Source: Microvelia longipes (taxonomy: Eukaryota; Arthropoda; Insecta; Hemiptera; Veliidae). From it: a stretch of 64,000 bases of DNA. Shown here piece by piece: positions 35,114-46,139 of the stretch (position 1 is its first letter; each line of letters opens with the position of its first letter). The translations under genes and the position numbers were made by a program. The stretch covers positions 44,810,787 to 44,874,786 of the forward strand of contig JACMZG010001908.1 of assembly GCA_018340805.1 (NCBI GenBank). The letters are read 5' to 3'. The notes under the pieces were generated by a model. That model was not told where the DNA came from and searched no databases. It saw only the letters and a list, made by a program, of their open reading frames with translations.

Positions 35114-36022
35114 CTATAATGGCTTTATAATATGATTGTAACTGCCTAGACATCCATTTATATCAGTACGATAATTACAGGTATTACTTGTTTTTTTGAT
35201 ATACAGCATTTCCAACCACTTTAATCTGTCCTCACAAGGATCAGAACGTAGGATAGTCATGTTATCTAAATCAAAGTGATGTTTTAAATTGAAAGCATGG
35301 ATAGCCAAGGCAGTTCTACGCACATAGTTTACAGGCAATACATCCCTTACTGAGTATTCATGTTGGTACTTCCTGCTTTTATGATATTGAGTACTTAACC
35401 CAATATAACAAGTATCACAGTCAGTACAATTAACACGGTATATAAAATTGGACTTTAATGGCAAAGGAATCTCATCTTTAAGAGGCGTGAACAAAGAACG
35501 AATTTTACTCTTAGAATAAAAAGCGCAAGTTACACCAACCTCTCTCCTTAAAATTTTACCAAGATCCTCACTTAGACCTTTGACATAGGGTAACTTACTA
35601 TAACGAACAACTGGGTTGTCAGTATTAACGATTGGCCCTGGTTGTTCTTGCGCAATATCAACATCATTAACCCTAGACAAAGATTTGTCCCATAGACAAT
35701 TAATTAACCCAACCGGATACTTGTTTCTTATTAACATATCTCTAACCAATAGTTTATTCTTGTTTATAAAGGTGTTATCACTGATTGATATAATTTTGGT
35801 CATAAGATTAGTGACACAATTTACTTTCTGGTGGAAGGGGTGGTATGAATCAAAACCAAGAATCCTACCCGAACAACAAGGCTTTTGATACCAATCCAAA
35901 ACCAAACGACCATTTTCACTCCTAACTACCTTAGTATCTAAAAAGGGTATGTCACCACTATCATTTTCTATTTCAAAAGTGAACTGTAAGCGAGAGTGAA
36001 AACTATTTAACTTATCTACCAC
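35114..36022 (-). pseudogene. Penelope-like polyprotein, RT thumb and GIY-YIG endonuclease part (frame 3)
   Basis: 302 codons from the second frameshift to the stop. Residues 1-100 continue the RT thumb (IPFLDTKVVRSENGRLVLDWYQKP; FDSYHPFHQKVN). Residues 190-225 form the GIY-YIG module: FIYRVNCTDCDTCYIG, with a Cys-rich C-x2-C-x2-C just before YIG, then SRKYQHE. AIHAFNLKHHF and a late EDRLKWLEMLYIKK helix follow, containing likely metal-binding and catalytic residues. In Penelope-like elements this domain nicks the target DNA. Same reading frame as the N-terminal part (36827-37627) but offset from the middle part, so two frameshifts cancel. No ATG at its start; it is a continuation, not a separate gene. 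Confidence 0.9.
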
Positions 36023-36900
36023 TCTTCTACCTTATCTTTAGGAATAATAGCAAACGTGTCATCTACATAAGCTTTAAGATACATTATATAAGCTAACTGG
36101 GCCACAGTGTTTGATATAATATAGTTCATAGCTAACCTAGCCAAAGCAGGTGCTAAAGGAGATCCCATTTGTACTCCAAACAATTGCTTATAAATTTGAT
36201 TATCAAATAAAAAGTAACCAGACGTTAACAAGAAATTCAAGATTTCTAAGAACCTATCTTTAGGCATCTCAGTGAAAGCACTAATTTCAACCCACCTTGT
36301 GGAAACTATTGCTAGGACCAAGTCATGAGGAATATTGGTAAAAAGTGCAACCACATCAAACGACACAAGTATGCAATCAGGTGGAACAACTACGTTGCTA
36401 ATAGATTCTTTAAATTCATAAGAATTTTTTAACTCGTATTGATGTGAATTACAAACCTCACCTAAGATATCCCCAATGAACTTTCCCAGGTTGTAGGTTG
36501 GACTCAAAATACAACAGACAATTGGCCGCATGTCATCACCTTCCGACATGGGCTTGTTCTTGTGAATTTTAGGCACCCCATACAACCTGGGAGCCACAGC
36601 ATTGAAAATTAAACGGCTCTCTCCAAATTGTTTAGAAATATACTTATCATTAACTAATTTCTCGAAAAAACCATTTGATTTTGTTTGGTAAGTAGAAGTG
36701 GGATCCCTACCATATTTAAGGTAAGTATTTCCATCGGCCAAGTGCTGGTTCATTTTTCTGTTGTACATTTCTCTCTTCATGGCTACTGTTTTGTTTCCTT
36801 TATCGGCTCGAACAATAAAAATATCCTCATTTTGCTGCCAAAAATTTCTTTGTGGCCTTGTATTCCTTAATAATGGTGGTTTCAACAACGGTTTGATCAA
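36016..36900 (-). pseudogene. Penelope-like polyprotein, reverse transcriptase part (frame 2)
   Basis: 294 codons. Motifs in order: FIVRADKGNKTVAM (28-41), APRLYGVPKIHK (103-114), RPIV (125-128), ILVSFDVVALFTNIPHD (177-193, motif A with the first catalytic Asp), FGVQMGSPLAPALA (241-254, motif B) and AYVDDTF (277-283, motif C with both Asp residues). It ends KDKVEEW-stop at 36016, where the frame jumps to the endonuclease part by loss of one base in a G run. The first ~20 codons overlap the end of the upstream frame; the real junction lies near 36835. The catalytic triad is intact, so the enzyme was probably functional until recently. Confidence 0.92.
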
Positions 36901-37627
36901 GAGTACTTAATTTTCGACAGAAATTTGTCAATTTATTGACACAGAGACTACGCACAGCATTCTTTTTGTCCTCATCATCCTTTATGTTTCCGTCAAAGCA
37001 AATCTCCAAATCAGCAATAAAGTCTTCAGCAGGGAAGTTTCCTTTGCCAATAGGAAGACTAAACTTCTCACCACGACACAGACATTTCTTAACGACTTCC
37101 GGTATTTCGACATCTGTGCGATTAACAAAGCACTTATCAATCCACTCTATTTCTGTCTCGTTAGGAACGATGATCTCTTCCACCATATCTTGGTATTTAC
37201 CCTCCAAACCATTCAAACTCTTTGTAAAAAATTTGTCTCGAACCATTAACTGGCTGTCTTCAAAATCAGCGATTACAGCAGCAGGAACCAAGTCTCTCAA
37301 AGCATTTTTACAGCTAAGGATAAAGTTATTAAACTTACCTATTTTCCAAATTGTCACTTTTATTTCCAACGATAAAACCTTACGTTTAAAGCCTTCTACC
37401 AGATTTCCTACATCTTTATTGAATGGGCTGTCACAGTCGACTAAGGAATTCAAAGAAGCGAAGTAATTCGACACATGCTTTGGATAAACACCGTCCTTTC
37501 GACTTTTAAGTAAATATATTCGTCTGGCAGAAATCTTAGCTAACTTGATGACATATCTATTCCAACTCCTGAATTCTCTTCTTACTAGCACTCCATACGC
37601 TCTTTCAATGTCCTCATAAAATCCCAT
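36827..37627 (-). pseudogene. Penelope-like polyprotein, N-terminal part (frame 1)
   Basis: 266 codons from the first ATG at 37627 (MGFYEDIERAYG). Three more in-frame codons upstream begin with TTG and are not taken as the start. The region is Lys/Arg- and Leu-rich with helical segments such as RRIYLLKSRKDGVYPKH and ENDOGLFKR-like NLVEGFKRKVLSLEIKV; its role is not known from sequence, but Penelope-like proteins have such a region before the RT. It ends IIKEYKATKKFLAAK-stop at 36827, one base out of frame with the RT segment. The leader from the pseudo-LTR end to this ATG is about 57 bp, so transcription would start in the upstream repeat. Confidence 0.8.
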
Positions 37628-37683
37628 CTTACTCAACGTCCCAAAAACTTTTTTCCGATAAATTTCTCAACCTCTATATATGT

Positions 37684-39250
37684 ACGCGCCTCCACCAATC
37701 TCGGGATAAGGTTATGAATAAAAACACAGCTTTACATGAAAACTATATATTTATTTCTCGCCAACGTTTCGAATTTAACTACAAATTCTTCATCAGGGCC
37801 CTTTGCAACACAAGATAACATCAATCTATTTAGATAGTGTAAAATGAAAAATAGATAAATTAAATAAGAATGAGCAATAACAAAAATAAACCAAGAAATT
37901 AGAGAACTTAATTTAAATATTTTTATATAAATAAAATAAAACATTTTACTTACGAAATAATCACAGTCTTCATCTACTATGGGCCAGGAGACCCATGCAA
38001 AATTTAAAATAAAAGTTTAAAAAAATAAAAACTAAGTCCATTAATTTAAAATAATTTGTCATAAAAATGAATTAAAAAACAAAGTAAAAGTTAAAAACAT
38101 TGAAGGTACAAACTAATAAAACATGATAAAAGTTAAAAAATGAAAAAAGTCACAATATAAAAGCAGAAGAAGTACAGTCAACGAAGGTTAAAATAGAAAT
38201 GACAACATGAAACTAAACTAAGAAGAAGTTTATGACAAGGCCTTCTATATCCAAGACACAGGAGGCATTGGCAAAACTTAAAATAACCCCAAATCAATGT
38301 AGCCAACATATATAAACCAAAAGGATAAAAAAAAAAAAAAAAGTGTATATATATATATAAATAAAAAAAAAAAATTAAATAAATAAATAAAAAATAATGA
38401 ATTAAGAATGATAATAAAAATAAATAAATAATAAAAACCCCCCCGACCTAAGATGCCACAACAAGACCGCCACAACCTTGTTCCTAGGCCCCCCCTTTAA
38501 AACTAAGATGCCACACCAAGGTACTGTCACTACCAAGGTCTCTTAGAAAACATCCCGCCCTTCCTAAGGTGCCACACCAAGGTTTGCCACTCCTTAGTCT
38601 CCCAGGAAGAACAAAACGAAATAAATAAATAAAAATAAAATAAAATAAATTTAATAAAAATAAATAAATAAATAATGAAATAAGTAAATAAATGAATAGA
38701 ATAAAATAAAGTAAGTAAATAAATAAATAGAATGAAATAAGGTGAAAAGACTATAATGGCTTTATAATATGATTGTAACTGCCTAGACATCCATTTATAT
38801 CAGTACGATAATTACAGGTTACTTGTTTTTTTGATATACAGCATTTCCAACCACTTTAATCTGTCCTCACAAGGATCAGAACGTAGGATAGTCATGTTAT
38901 CTAAATCAAAGTGATGTTTTAAATTGAAAGCATGGATAGCTAAGGCAGTTCTACGCACATAGTTTACAGGCAATACATCCCTTACTGAGTATTCATGTTG
39001 GTACTTCCTGCTTTTATGATATTGAGTACTTAACCCAATATAACAAGTATCACAGTCAGTACAATTAACACGGTATATAAAATTGGACTTTAATGGCAAA
39101 GGAATCTCATCTTTAAGAGGCGTGAACAAAGAACGAATTTTACTCTTAGAATAAAAAGCGCAAGTTACACCAACCTCTCTCCTTAAAATTTTACCAAGAT
39201 CCTCACTTAGACCTTTGACATAGGGTAACTTACTATAACGAACAACTGGG
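37684..39250 (-). mobile_element. Penelope-like element, 5'-truncated upstream unit (pseudo-LTR)
   Basis: Nearly identical to 34051-35620. Starts inside the endonuclease region (39250) and continues through the 3' region to 37684, where the downstream unit begins. The head-to-tail partial tandem is the classic Penelope arrangement; the upstream repeat probably supplies promoter and ribozyme. A 2-bp deletion near 38819 relative to the downstream unit shifts the frame before the end of the endonuclease, giving a 156-codon frame (38812-39282) ending KKTSNL. Other differences are small indels in A runs. Confidence 0.92.
37760..37799 (-). ncRNA. hammerhead-ribozyme-like motif in the upstream Penelope repeat
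   Basis: Identical in core and stems to 34127-34166. It lies about 130 bp before the first ATG of the coding unit, so self-cleavage would set the 5' end of a transcript. Confidence 0.72.
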
Positions 39251-39257
39251 ACTACAT

Positions 39258-39294
39258 ATATATATATATGTATATATAACAACTGGACAACTGG

Positions 39295-39384
<90 letters not shown>
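39258..39384. repeat. (AT)n microsatellite at the 5' side of the tandem Penelope element
   Basis: TA repeats interrupted at 39279-39294 by two short echoes of acaactgg, the same sequence that ends the truncated repeat (aacaactggg at 39241-39250). Confidence 0.93.
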
Positions 39385-39389
<5 letters not shown>

Positions 39390-41003
39390 TATGAAAAACG
39401 TATTTTTTTGTAATCAGGGACCTTTGGAAGAAATATGTGCCACGGTCCGAGGTTCAACTCCCGCCATGACGCCTATCCCATCAACGATTTTTTTTAAAGG
39501 TAATTCGCTAAATGATGACTTGCAAATATAAGACTAAATTGCATCGGGGATACGAAGACGTCTGTTGTCTGTCCTAGTCATCATTTGCAAATGATAGAGG
39601 TTCAAAATTCATACACTACTGAGTAATATCAATAGATTTCAAATTGAATAGATGTAACTGCCTAATACGTTTATAACGGTTCGTTGTAGCAGTTGTTAAT
39701 GCGAGCTTTAATTTCTTTCAAGTTGGAATAGAATGAAGTTGGCGCAGTCAGTTATCATTAATCAGGACTTGACAAGATAAGTTGATGATGCAGGTCTGAT
39801 TGCAGGCGGGAGTGCTGACCTCGCTTCTAGCCACATGCTACTTCCAAACCATCAGCTTTTTCTAAACACGTTCTTTAAAACAGTCAGAGTAGCAACTACT
39901 CACTTCTCATTAAATAGCTAACGTAAGTCAAAGGTTATAACGCAGGTAATAATTATAAGGAAATGTAACCATATTTATAAAATATTAAACAAAGATTTAC
40001 ATATCAGACGATCTAAGAATAATGAAACGAACATTTCATGTAGTAATACACATTTAAACACTTTGATTTAAATTATAAAACTAAAAACAAGTTAAATTGC
40101 TTTAAAACTTACGATGTTACAAGGATTAAACTGATTCGCGTAATAGACGCAATGTGCTTTCTGCTGTTCATATTCACATCTTTTTTGTGTCGTATTTTTT
40201 CTGTATTACACAATTCTTTGCTTGATCTACATAATCATTGTATTCACCTATTATAATTTGGGAATTCCTTTCCCAAAAGAATCATCAAGAGAAAGAAAAA
40301 TTAAAAAAATTGACAACAGATTACTATAATGTTTTCACGACAAAGATTAGGTAGAGGTATCTCGGCAACTTTTACTTACGACTTACTTACAGAATATGAT
40401 GACCACTGGTTACCCAATGCTAATTGGATCATTACTTAAATTTTTAACATTTTACCGCGTGTACACAAGATGTTTCAAATTTGATCCGTCAGGAAGCACA
40501 ATCAAAACTGATAAAAGTTGAGTATTGGGCCAAGTTTGAACTATCTAGCTCAGAAGACAAGTGAAAAGTAAACATGACAAGCAAGGCGACTGACCATTTA
40601 ATAGCGATACATTGATACATAACATGATTTTCGTCTTAAATACATCTTGAAATATAAAACAATCATTAATCACCACTTGGCAAAACTCCATATTTTGGCA
40701 AAACAACAAACATAATAATTTTGAAGTCAAAATGAAATGCTAGCGGATAAAAACAAAAAGATAATATTTATCTGATAATGGACCGAGCGAGGAGGTGAGC
40801 CAGACACTGCCAAATTCCGGATTCATCGTTGTATTGATTTCTTTCAACACTAGTCAGTGTCTCCCACTTTTTAAAAACAATTTAAATATAATTATATACT
40901 TACTGAATATTAAACAGGATCAAGTAAAGGTCACTACATAATTCGCCTTTTGAACCATTTGAAAGCTAATTACTGATAACTTATATAAATAAATTTATAC
41001 ATA
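39385..41003. other. intergenic DNA
   Basis: The first 130 bp carry a degenerate repeat end (gtaatcagggacctttgg; ggtaattcgctaaa) like 17952-18075. No gene is recognised in the rest. Confidence 0.5.
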
Positions 41004-41159
<156 letters not shown>

Positions 41160-41329
41160 TTGAGATTCGATAGCTCTAGAAGATTTTCTCAGATTGGCAT
41201 GAAAATAGTATGACGTCACATTTTTAACCTACTTTGATATGTCATTTTTAATATTTTTTAAAAAATCGGTAAAGCGATTAATGGCAAAAATATTGCCAGG
41301 AGATTTAAGACGAAGGGCGTTAGCTCGGC

Positions 41330-41580
41330 GCCTTGCTTGAGGGCCTTCCTGTGGCCGCTTCAAGGCCGCATTGTTGGAAATTAAAGGAAGATTTAGGTCT
41401 TCCTTTAGGTGACCTGAAGGAAGATTTAGGTCCTTCCGGTGGTGAGCGCGTTAATGTAGATGAAAAATCCGACGTTTCGCTTCCACTGTGAGAGGCATCT
41501 TCAGGGACAAAACTGAACTAACGCGGTCACCACCGGAAGACCTAAATCTTCATGACAATAACCGCGGAAGCCTACGCAGT
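41330..41580. mobile_element. P1-family element copy, partial
   Basis: Begins with a decayed CpG hairpin block, then two gaaggaagatttaggtc phrases, a P1 left arm (gacgtttcgcttccactgtg) and, after a collapsed centre (cagggacaaaactgaac), the P1 outer right arm (cggtcaccaccggaagacc; cttcatgacaataaccgcgg). One arm's motif is present, the other is deleted. Confidence 0.7.
41467..41508 (-). ncRNA. hammerhead-ribozyme-like motif, partial P1 copy
   Basis: Minus strand GUCC, CUGAAGA, stem II, GAA, ACGU, C, GGAU. The outer stem I base has changed so that A-U becomes G-U; pairing is kept. Confidence 0.5.
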
Positions 41581-42067
41581 TTATTACGCATTGTCGTTGT
41601 TTCGTATAATTTGTAACTACTAGGAATTTTGTTTTACATTGACTCCTCGCTATGGTATTTATTGCTTTTATAACTCGCTGAGGTCCTCTCCGGCCACATT
41701 TTCGTTGTTCAATTGGTCTTTATTTTTACATGGAATTTTGTTATGTATTTAGCGGATTATGTATCGCCTCGTCTCACACTATCGATTATAACGTCATATC
41801 TTTTGTATCGACTTCATGTGTCTGTATGAGTCTCTATCGTCCTAGAGAGTTATAAATCGATCTTTAAGTCGAGTTAGGCTATTAGATAAATATATTTTAA
41901 AACGTCATTAACCTTAATCATTTTTTTGTAATCATCAAATATGAGAGACGGATTTGATAGTACACATGTAGTCTATATAATATATGCAATTGTGCAATGT
42001 GTCATCTCGGTATTAGTATTTAATTTAATAGTTTCATTTATAAGATTATTTTTTAAAATCGAACATT

Positions 42068-42725
42068 GCTTAGTAAAGTTTGGGCTTTATTCTTTATAAT
42101 GTAAGCAGTATACAGGTTACTTAATTTTTTGAACTTTTCTTCGTCTACTACCATAGGTTTAAGGATACATGATGCCTAAATATTACAAATTATAGAAGAA
42201 TTGGAGCTCAGTACGTCGGCATGAGTCTAAATTCACTTCAAAAGACTTCTTTTCATAGTATAAAACAATTCATGTTTTTATGAAAACTAAAATTGATCTT
42301 TTGTTTTAAAAAATAGCTGAAGTGAAAATTTGATTTGGTTTGACAAAGTTGTTTATCAGTTGGACTCAATCAGGCTAAACATAGCTAAAAACAAAACAAT
42401 AACATGGCGAGATGCGGGATTCGGGCGAATTTCATTTTAAATGCGTGCTTAACGTTACTTAGTAAAGTTTGGGCTTTATTCTTTATAATGTATAATAATT
42501 ATAATTATTATAATAATTATTATAAATAATTATAAATAAATAATTATAAGCAGTATAATACAACAGGTTACTTAATTTTTTGAACTTTTCTTAGTCTACT
42601 ACCGTAGGTTTAAGGAATAGTATTGTGGTCAATACTTTTTCAACACAAGTAAAACTTTGCTTTTGAAATAGAAATGCGCATAATTGGCTGTGCTCATGCA
42701 TGTGCACACATGCATGAGCACAGCC
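42068..42725 (+). repeat. dispersed repeat with internal direct repeats; inverted copy at 50.4-50.9 kb
   Basis: The block starting cttagtaaagtttgggct and ending actaccataggtttaagg (42069-42160) recurs at 42458-42613, where an ATAATT-rich insertion splits it. Most of 42160-42700 reappears in reverse complement at about 50440-50935 (ttcttctataatttgtaat, gactcatgccgacgtac, ccgcatctcgccatgttat). A small palindrome, gctgtgctcatgcatgtg / cacatgcatgagcacagc, sits at 42697-42725. No protein is encoded. Confidence 0.75.
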
Positions 42726-43500
42726 AACGGTATCAATATGCGCATTTCTATAGCAAAAACAAACTTTTACTTGATTTCAAATACAAGTAATTGAGATTTT
42801 CACCTTCTTATCACTCAATTAAAACCCTATTTTTCAATGAAATAGTGATTCTACTGGATGCATACTCCCTAAAATTAATTAAATTAAAACACTTCGAGAA
42901 AAAATTTAAAGAAATAATCGTCACAAATAAGAAAAACCAAAACTATGAACTTTAACAATAATCACCCTTTCTTTATAAATTTCTTATCAGCGACAGTGGC
43001 GCTGCTACAGTCTTGAATCGCGAATAAGTAAAGATATAACACAAGCAACAATATAGGCGAATCAGTTTAGGATATGTTTAAGGTAATACTTGGTTAACAG
43101 TTGACATATGTAGATATCAACTGTTTTGTTTAGTAAGGTTAGTTCATAGGAAAGAAAGGTCAAAAGTGGAGTCTATATAGAGGTTAACAGCTGATCTCTA
43201 TTAACTCTATGGTATTATTTATTTCTGATTATTCTTTGGGTACTCAGAGATATAAATAGGATATTATACAGCGTCATTTATTTTATATTTACTTTGATAA
43301 AATATAGAATATTATAGCCCGACCAAGAAGATAGAAAAAAAGAAGAAAATATAAACACTCGCTTAGTGTATCATGCTAAAAGCGAGTTCTGTCGTAGTCA
43401 GTATATTTTGTACTGACAACCTGTTTACTCATAGTTTTGACAGATGTGTCAATTAAAATGGAAATAAAATGACTTTAAGCAGATTATATGTTAGTATAAT
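42726..43500. other. intergenic DNA
   Basis: No gene is recognised. Confidence 0.5.
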
Positions 43501-43589
43501 ATTACAATATATAATACATGACAACATAGGCACTAACATTGCATAGCAAGAATATTATCAAATCACCAAGCATTTCGTGCTTATCAGGG

Positions 43590-43700
43590 ATGAGTCTTGC
43601 AACAGTGACGATGTCAACATATGGTAAATCCGTTTTGCTTCCATAGAGTGACGATACCAAAATAGATGATGAATCATTTTCGTTTCCACAGTGAAACCCA
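43590..43700. repeat. very decayed P1-like sequence
   Basis: Contains gtgacgatgtcaacatatgg, ccgttttgcttcca and, separately, gatgatgaatcattttcg, tttccacagtgaaaccc. These recall the P1 arm (gatgaagaatccgacgtttc, gcttccactgtggg) but with too many changes to fold. Confidence 0.35.
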
Positions 43701-43744
43701 AACGAATTTAAAATCATTCTTCTTAAGAATAATTCTTAGAGTCT

Positions 43745-43835
43745 ATTAGATGCAACCCACCTGAGGTGGTTCCCGCAGGGTGAATACCCTGATGGGCCGA
43801 AAGGCCCTAAAACGGGCATTTTATTTTTTATTTTA
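43745..43835 (+). repeat. SINE 3' body fragment
   Basis: ggtggttcccgcagggtg, accctgatgggccg and ccctaaaacgggcatttta match the 3' body of the SINE at 9043-9283, with a (TTTTA)n tail instead of (ATC)n. The tRNA-like head is absent. Confidence 0.6.
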
Positions 43836-44136
43836 TTTTCTTAAAACTGTCCTGCCACAGAAGAGAAGCAGCACTTAAAAATCAACTGAATAAACAGCAA
43901 TAAATATATCGAAAATATTCACTTTCGATATAATTTATATTAATTTTCCTTCGTCATCTTATGCTTTGTTTACGTCTTAATGTTTTCTCATTAACCTGGT
44001 GGCGCGACAGTAATAATTTTCGTCTCACGAAAAATAGCCACAATTTTGACAATCGCACCACATTTGGGTCACGCAGATTGTGTCTGATGTCATCGTTAGA
44101 TTATTTTAATAAAAAGTAAAAATAAATTTTGAATAT

Positions 44137-44382
44137 TTGAGATTCAAAATTTCCCATCTCCACGACAGTAATACGCGACACTCGCTTATGACATTGTTGG
44201 ACCTCTTAGTGAGGCACTGTAAAGACTCTCTGTTGTTCGAGAACTCACCATCATCTGACACTCGCTATTCTATTACACATCTGATGACTTCTATTACACG
44301 TAATATCCACACCTTCACTAATTTTCTAATAAATAATAACAAACTCGAATACCAAGTGCTTATTAAGGATGATAACATGTAA
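44137..44382 (+). CDS. hypothetical ORF, unknown
   Basis: 81 codons from ATG to TAA (MRFKISHLHDSNTRHS...KLEYQVLIKDDNM). Composition is protein-like (no low-complexity runs; a LLDLLVRHCKDSLLFEN helix). No family recognised. Its last 14 codons lie inside the first unit of the 898-bp tandem duplication, and those codons are repeated at 45241-45280 without their upstream part. It may be an exon fragment or chance. Confidence 0.3.
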   Translation: MRFKISHLHDSNTRHSLMTLLDLLVRHCKDSLLFENSPSSDTRYSITHLMTSITRNIHTFTNFLINNNKLEYQVLIKDDNM

Positions 44383-44681
44383 TTTAGACAAAGTGTTTAC
44401 ATCCAGAGCTAACCAACCTGTTGAATCAACCAAAGTACCAACAAACCATAAGAATTAGAAAGTGCTTAAAGGGTCACAAGGACCAGATAGTCCTTCATTA
44501 AACTCATAAAAAATTTCACTTTAAAATGAAAAAAACCCTCCGGTTAAGGATGCAAGACATTTTATTTTACGTGTTCTTTATTTTACGTGTTTTTTTACTC
44601 ACGTTTATGGGTCTGATTTTTTTTTTCTATGTTAGGTTAACTGTTTTAAGTTGAAGGTTGTTACTTTTTTAAAAGGAGACG

Positions 44682-44900
44682 ATGTCTGAAGAACAGGTTT
44701 CACTGAAGAATAAGAAAAATGATCTCGACATGATCCTTCCAATTATTGGTACTGTCAGTATTCGTCCAAACAATACTTTAGGAAGCATTAAAAATGTTAC
44801 CTCAAATAAAATTATAATTGAGTTTTATAACGCAATACTTTCTCAACATGGATATGACGAAAGTAAGAGACGCAATACTTTATCAATACAGATGATGTAA
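44682..44900 (+). CDS. hypothetical 72-codon ORF, duplicate 1
   Basis: ATG with gagacg just before it. The protein begins MSEEQVSLKNKKNDLDMI, then LPIIGTVSIRPNNTLGSIKNV, TSNKIIIEFYNAILSQHGYDES. The last 17 codons or so run into the 40-bp minisatellite unit (acgcaatactttctcaaca...), so the true end may be a splice donor (gaaagtaag, about 44859-44867) rather than the stop. Composition looks like real protein and the frame is preserved in both duplicates, but they are too alike for that to show selection. No family recognised; an exon fragment of a host gene is possible. Confidence 0.4.
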   Translation: MSEEQVSLKNKKNDLDMILPIIGTVSIRPNNTLGSIKNVTSNKIIIEFYNAILSQHGYDESKRRNTLSIQMM

Positions 44901-45235
44901 GTAAAAGACGCAATACTTTCTCAATACAGATATGATGTAAGTAAAAGACTCAATACTTTCTCACCACAGATATGATGTAAGTAAGAGACGCAATACTTTC
45001 TCACCACAGATATGATGTAAGTAAGAGACGCAATACTTTCTCACCACAGATATGATGTAAGTAAGAGACGCAATACTTTCTCACCACAGATATGACGTAA
45101 GTAAGAGACGCAATACTTTCTCACTACAAGTATGATGTAAGTAAGAGACGCAATACTTTCTCACTACAGATATGATGTAAGTAAGAGACGCAATACTTTC
45201 TCAATACAGATATGATGTAAGTAAGAGACTCAATA
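44850..45235 (+). repeat. 40-bp minisatellite with splice-site-like signals, block 1
   Basis: About nine units of gtaagtaagagacgcaa + tactttctcaccacag + atatgat. Each unit carries a donor consensus (GTAAGT) and an acceptor-like pyrimidine tract ending CACAG. Confidence 0.92.
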
Positions 45236-45240
45236 TAAGT

Positions 45241-46139
45241 AACTCGAATACCAAGTGCTTATTAAGGATGATAACATGTAATTTAGACAAAGTGTTTACA
45301 TCCAGAGCTAACCAACCTGTTGAATCAACCAAAGTACCAACAAACCATAAGAATTAGAAAGTGCTTAAAGGGTCACAAGGACCAGATAGTCCTTCATTAA
45401 ACTCATAAAAAATTTCACTTTAAAATGAAAAAAACCCTCCGGTTAAGGATGCAAGACATTTTATTTTACGTGTTCTTTATTTTACGTGTTTTTTTACTCA
45501 CGTTTATGGGTCTGATTTTTTTTTCTATGTTAGGTTAACTGTTTTAAGTTGAAGGTTGTTACTTTTTTAAAAGGAGACGATGTCTGAAGAACAGGTTTCA
45601 CTGAAGAATAAGAAAAATGATCTCGACATGATCCTTCCAATTATTGGTACTGTCAGTATTCGTCCAAACAATACTTTAGGAAGCATTAAAAATGTTACCT
45701 CAAATAAAATTATAATTGAGTTTTATAACGCAATACTTTCTCAACATGGATATGACGAAAGTAAGAGACGCAATACTTTATCAATACAGATGATGTAAGT
45801 AAAAGACGCAATACTTTCTCAATACAGATATGATGTAAGTAAAAGACTCAATACTTTCTCACCACGTAATATACTTCTCACCACAGATATGATGTAAGTA
45901 AGAGACGCAATACTTTCTCACCACAGATATGATGTAAGTAAGAGACGCAATACTTTCTCACCACAGATATGATGTAATTTAGAGACGCAATACTTTCTCA
46001 CCACAGATATGACGTAAGTAAGAGACGCAATACTTTCTCACTACAAGTATGATGTAAGTAAGAGACGCAATACTTTCTCACTACAGATATGATGTAAGTA
46101 AGAGACGCAATACTTTCTCAATACAGATATGATGTAAGT
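45241..46139 (+). repeat. 898-bp tandem duplication, unit 2
   Basis: Second copy of 44342-45239. The minisatellite part continues far past the duplicated length, so expansion continued after the duplication, or the duplication captured only the start of a longer array. Confidence 0.88.
45580..45798 (+). CDS. hypothetical 72-codon ORF, duplicate 2
   Basis: Protein identical to that at 44682-44900, with the same upstream context (gaaggttgttacttttttaa). Identity at both places indicates a young duplication. Function unknown. Confidence 0.4.
   Translation: MSEEQVSLKNKKNDLDMILPIIGTVSIRPNNTLGSIKNVTSNKIIIEFYNAILSQHGYDESKRRNTLSIQMM

Larger units (their letters stand above)
44342..45239 (+). repeat. 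898-bp tandem duplication, unit 1
   Basis: From aactcgaataccaagtgc to the end of the first 40-bp minisatellite block. Unit 2 (45241 on) is nearly identical for the first 500 bp, differing by one T in a T run. It carries the 72-codon ORF at 44682-44900 and about nine 40-bp units. Confidence 0.9.

Noticed and set aside
43775..43810. ccctgatgggccgaaaggccc as another hammerhead
   Set aside because: The core reads CUGAUGG, GAAA is only the loop of a GC hairpin, no stem I is found, and the stretch belongs to the SINE 3' body.
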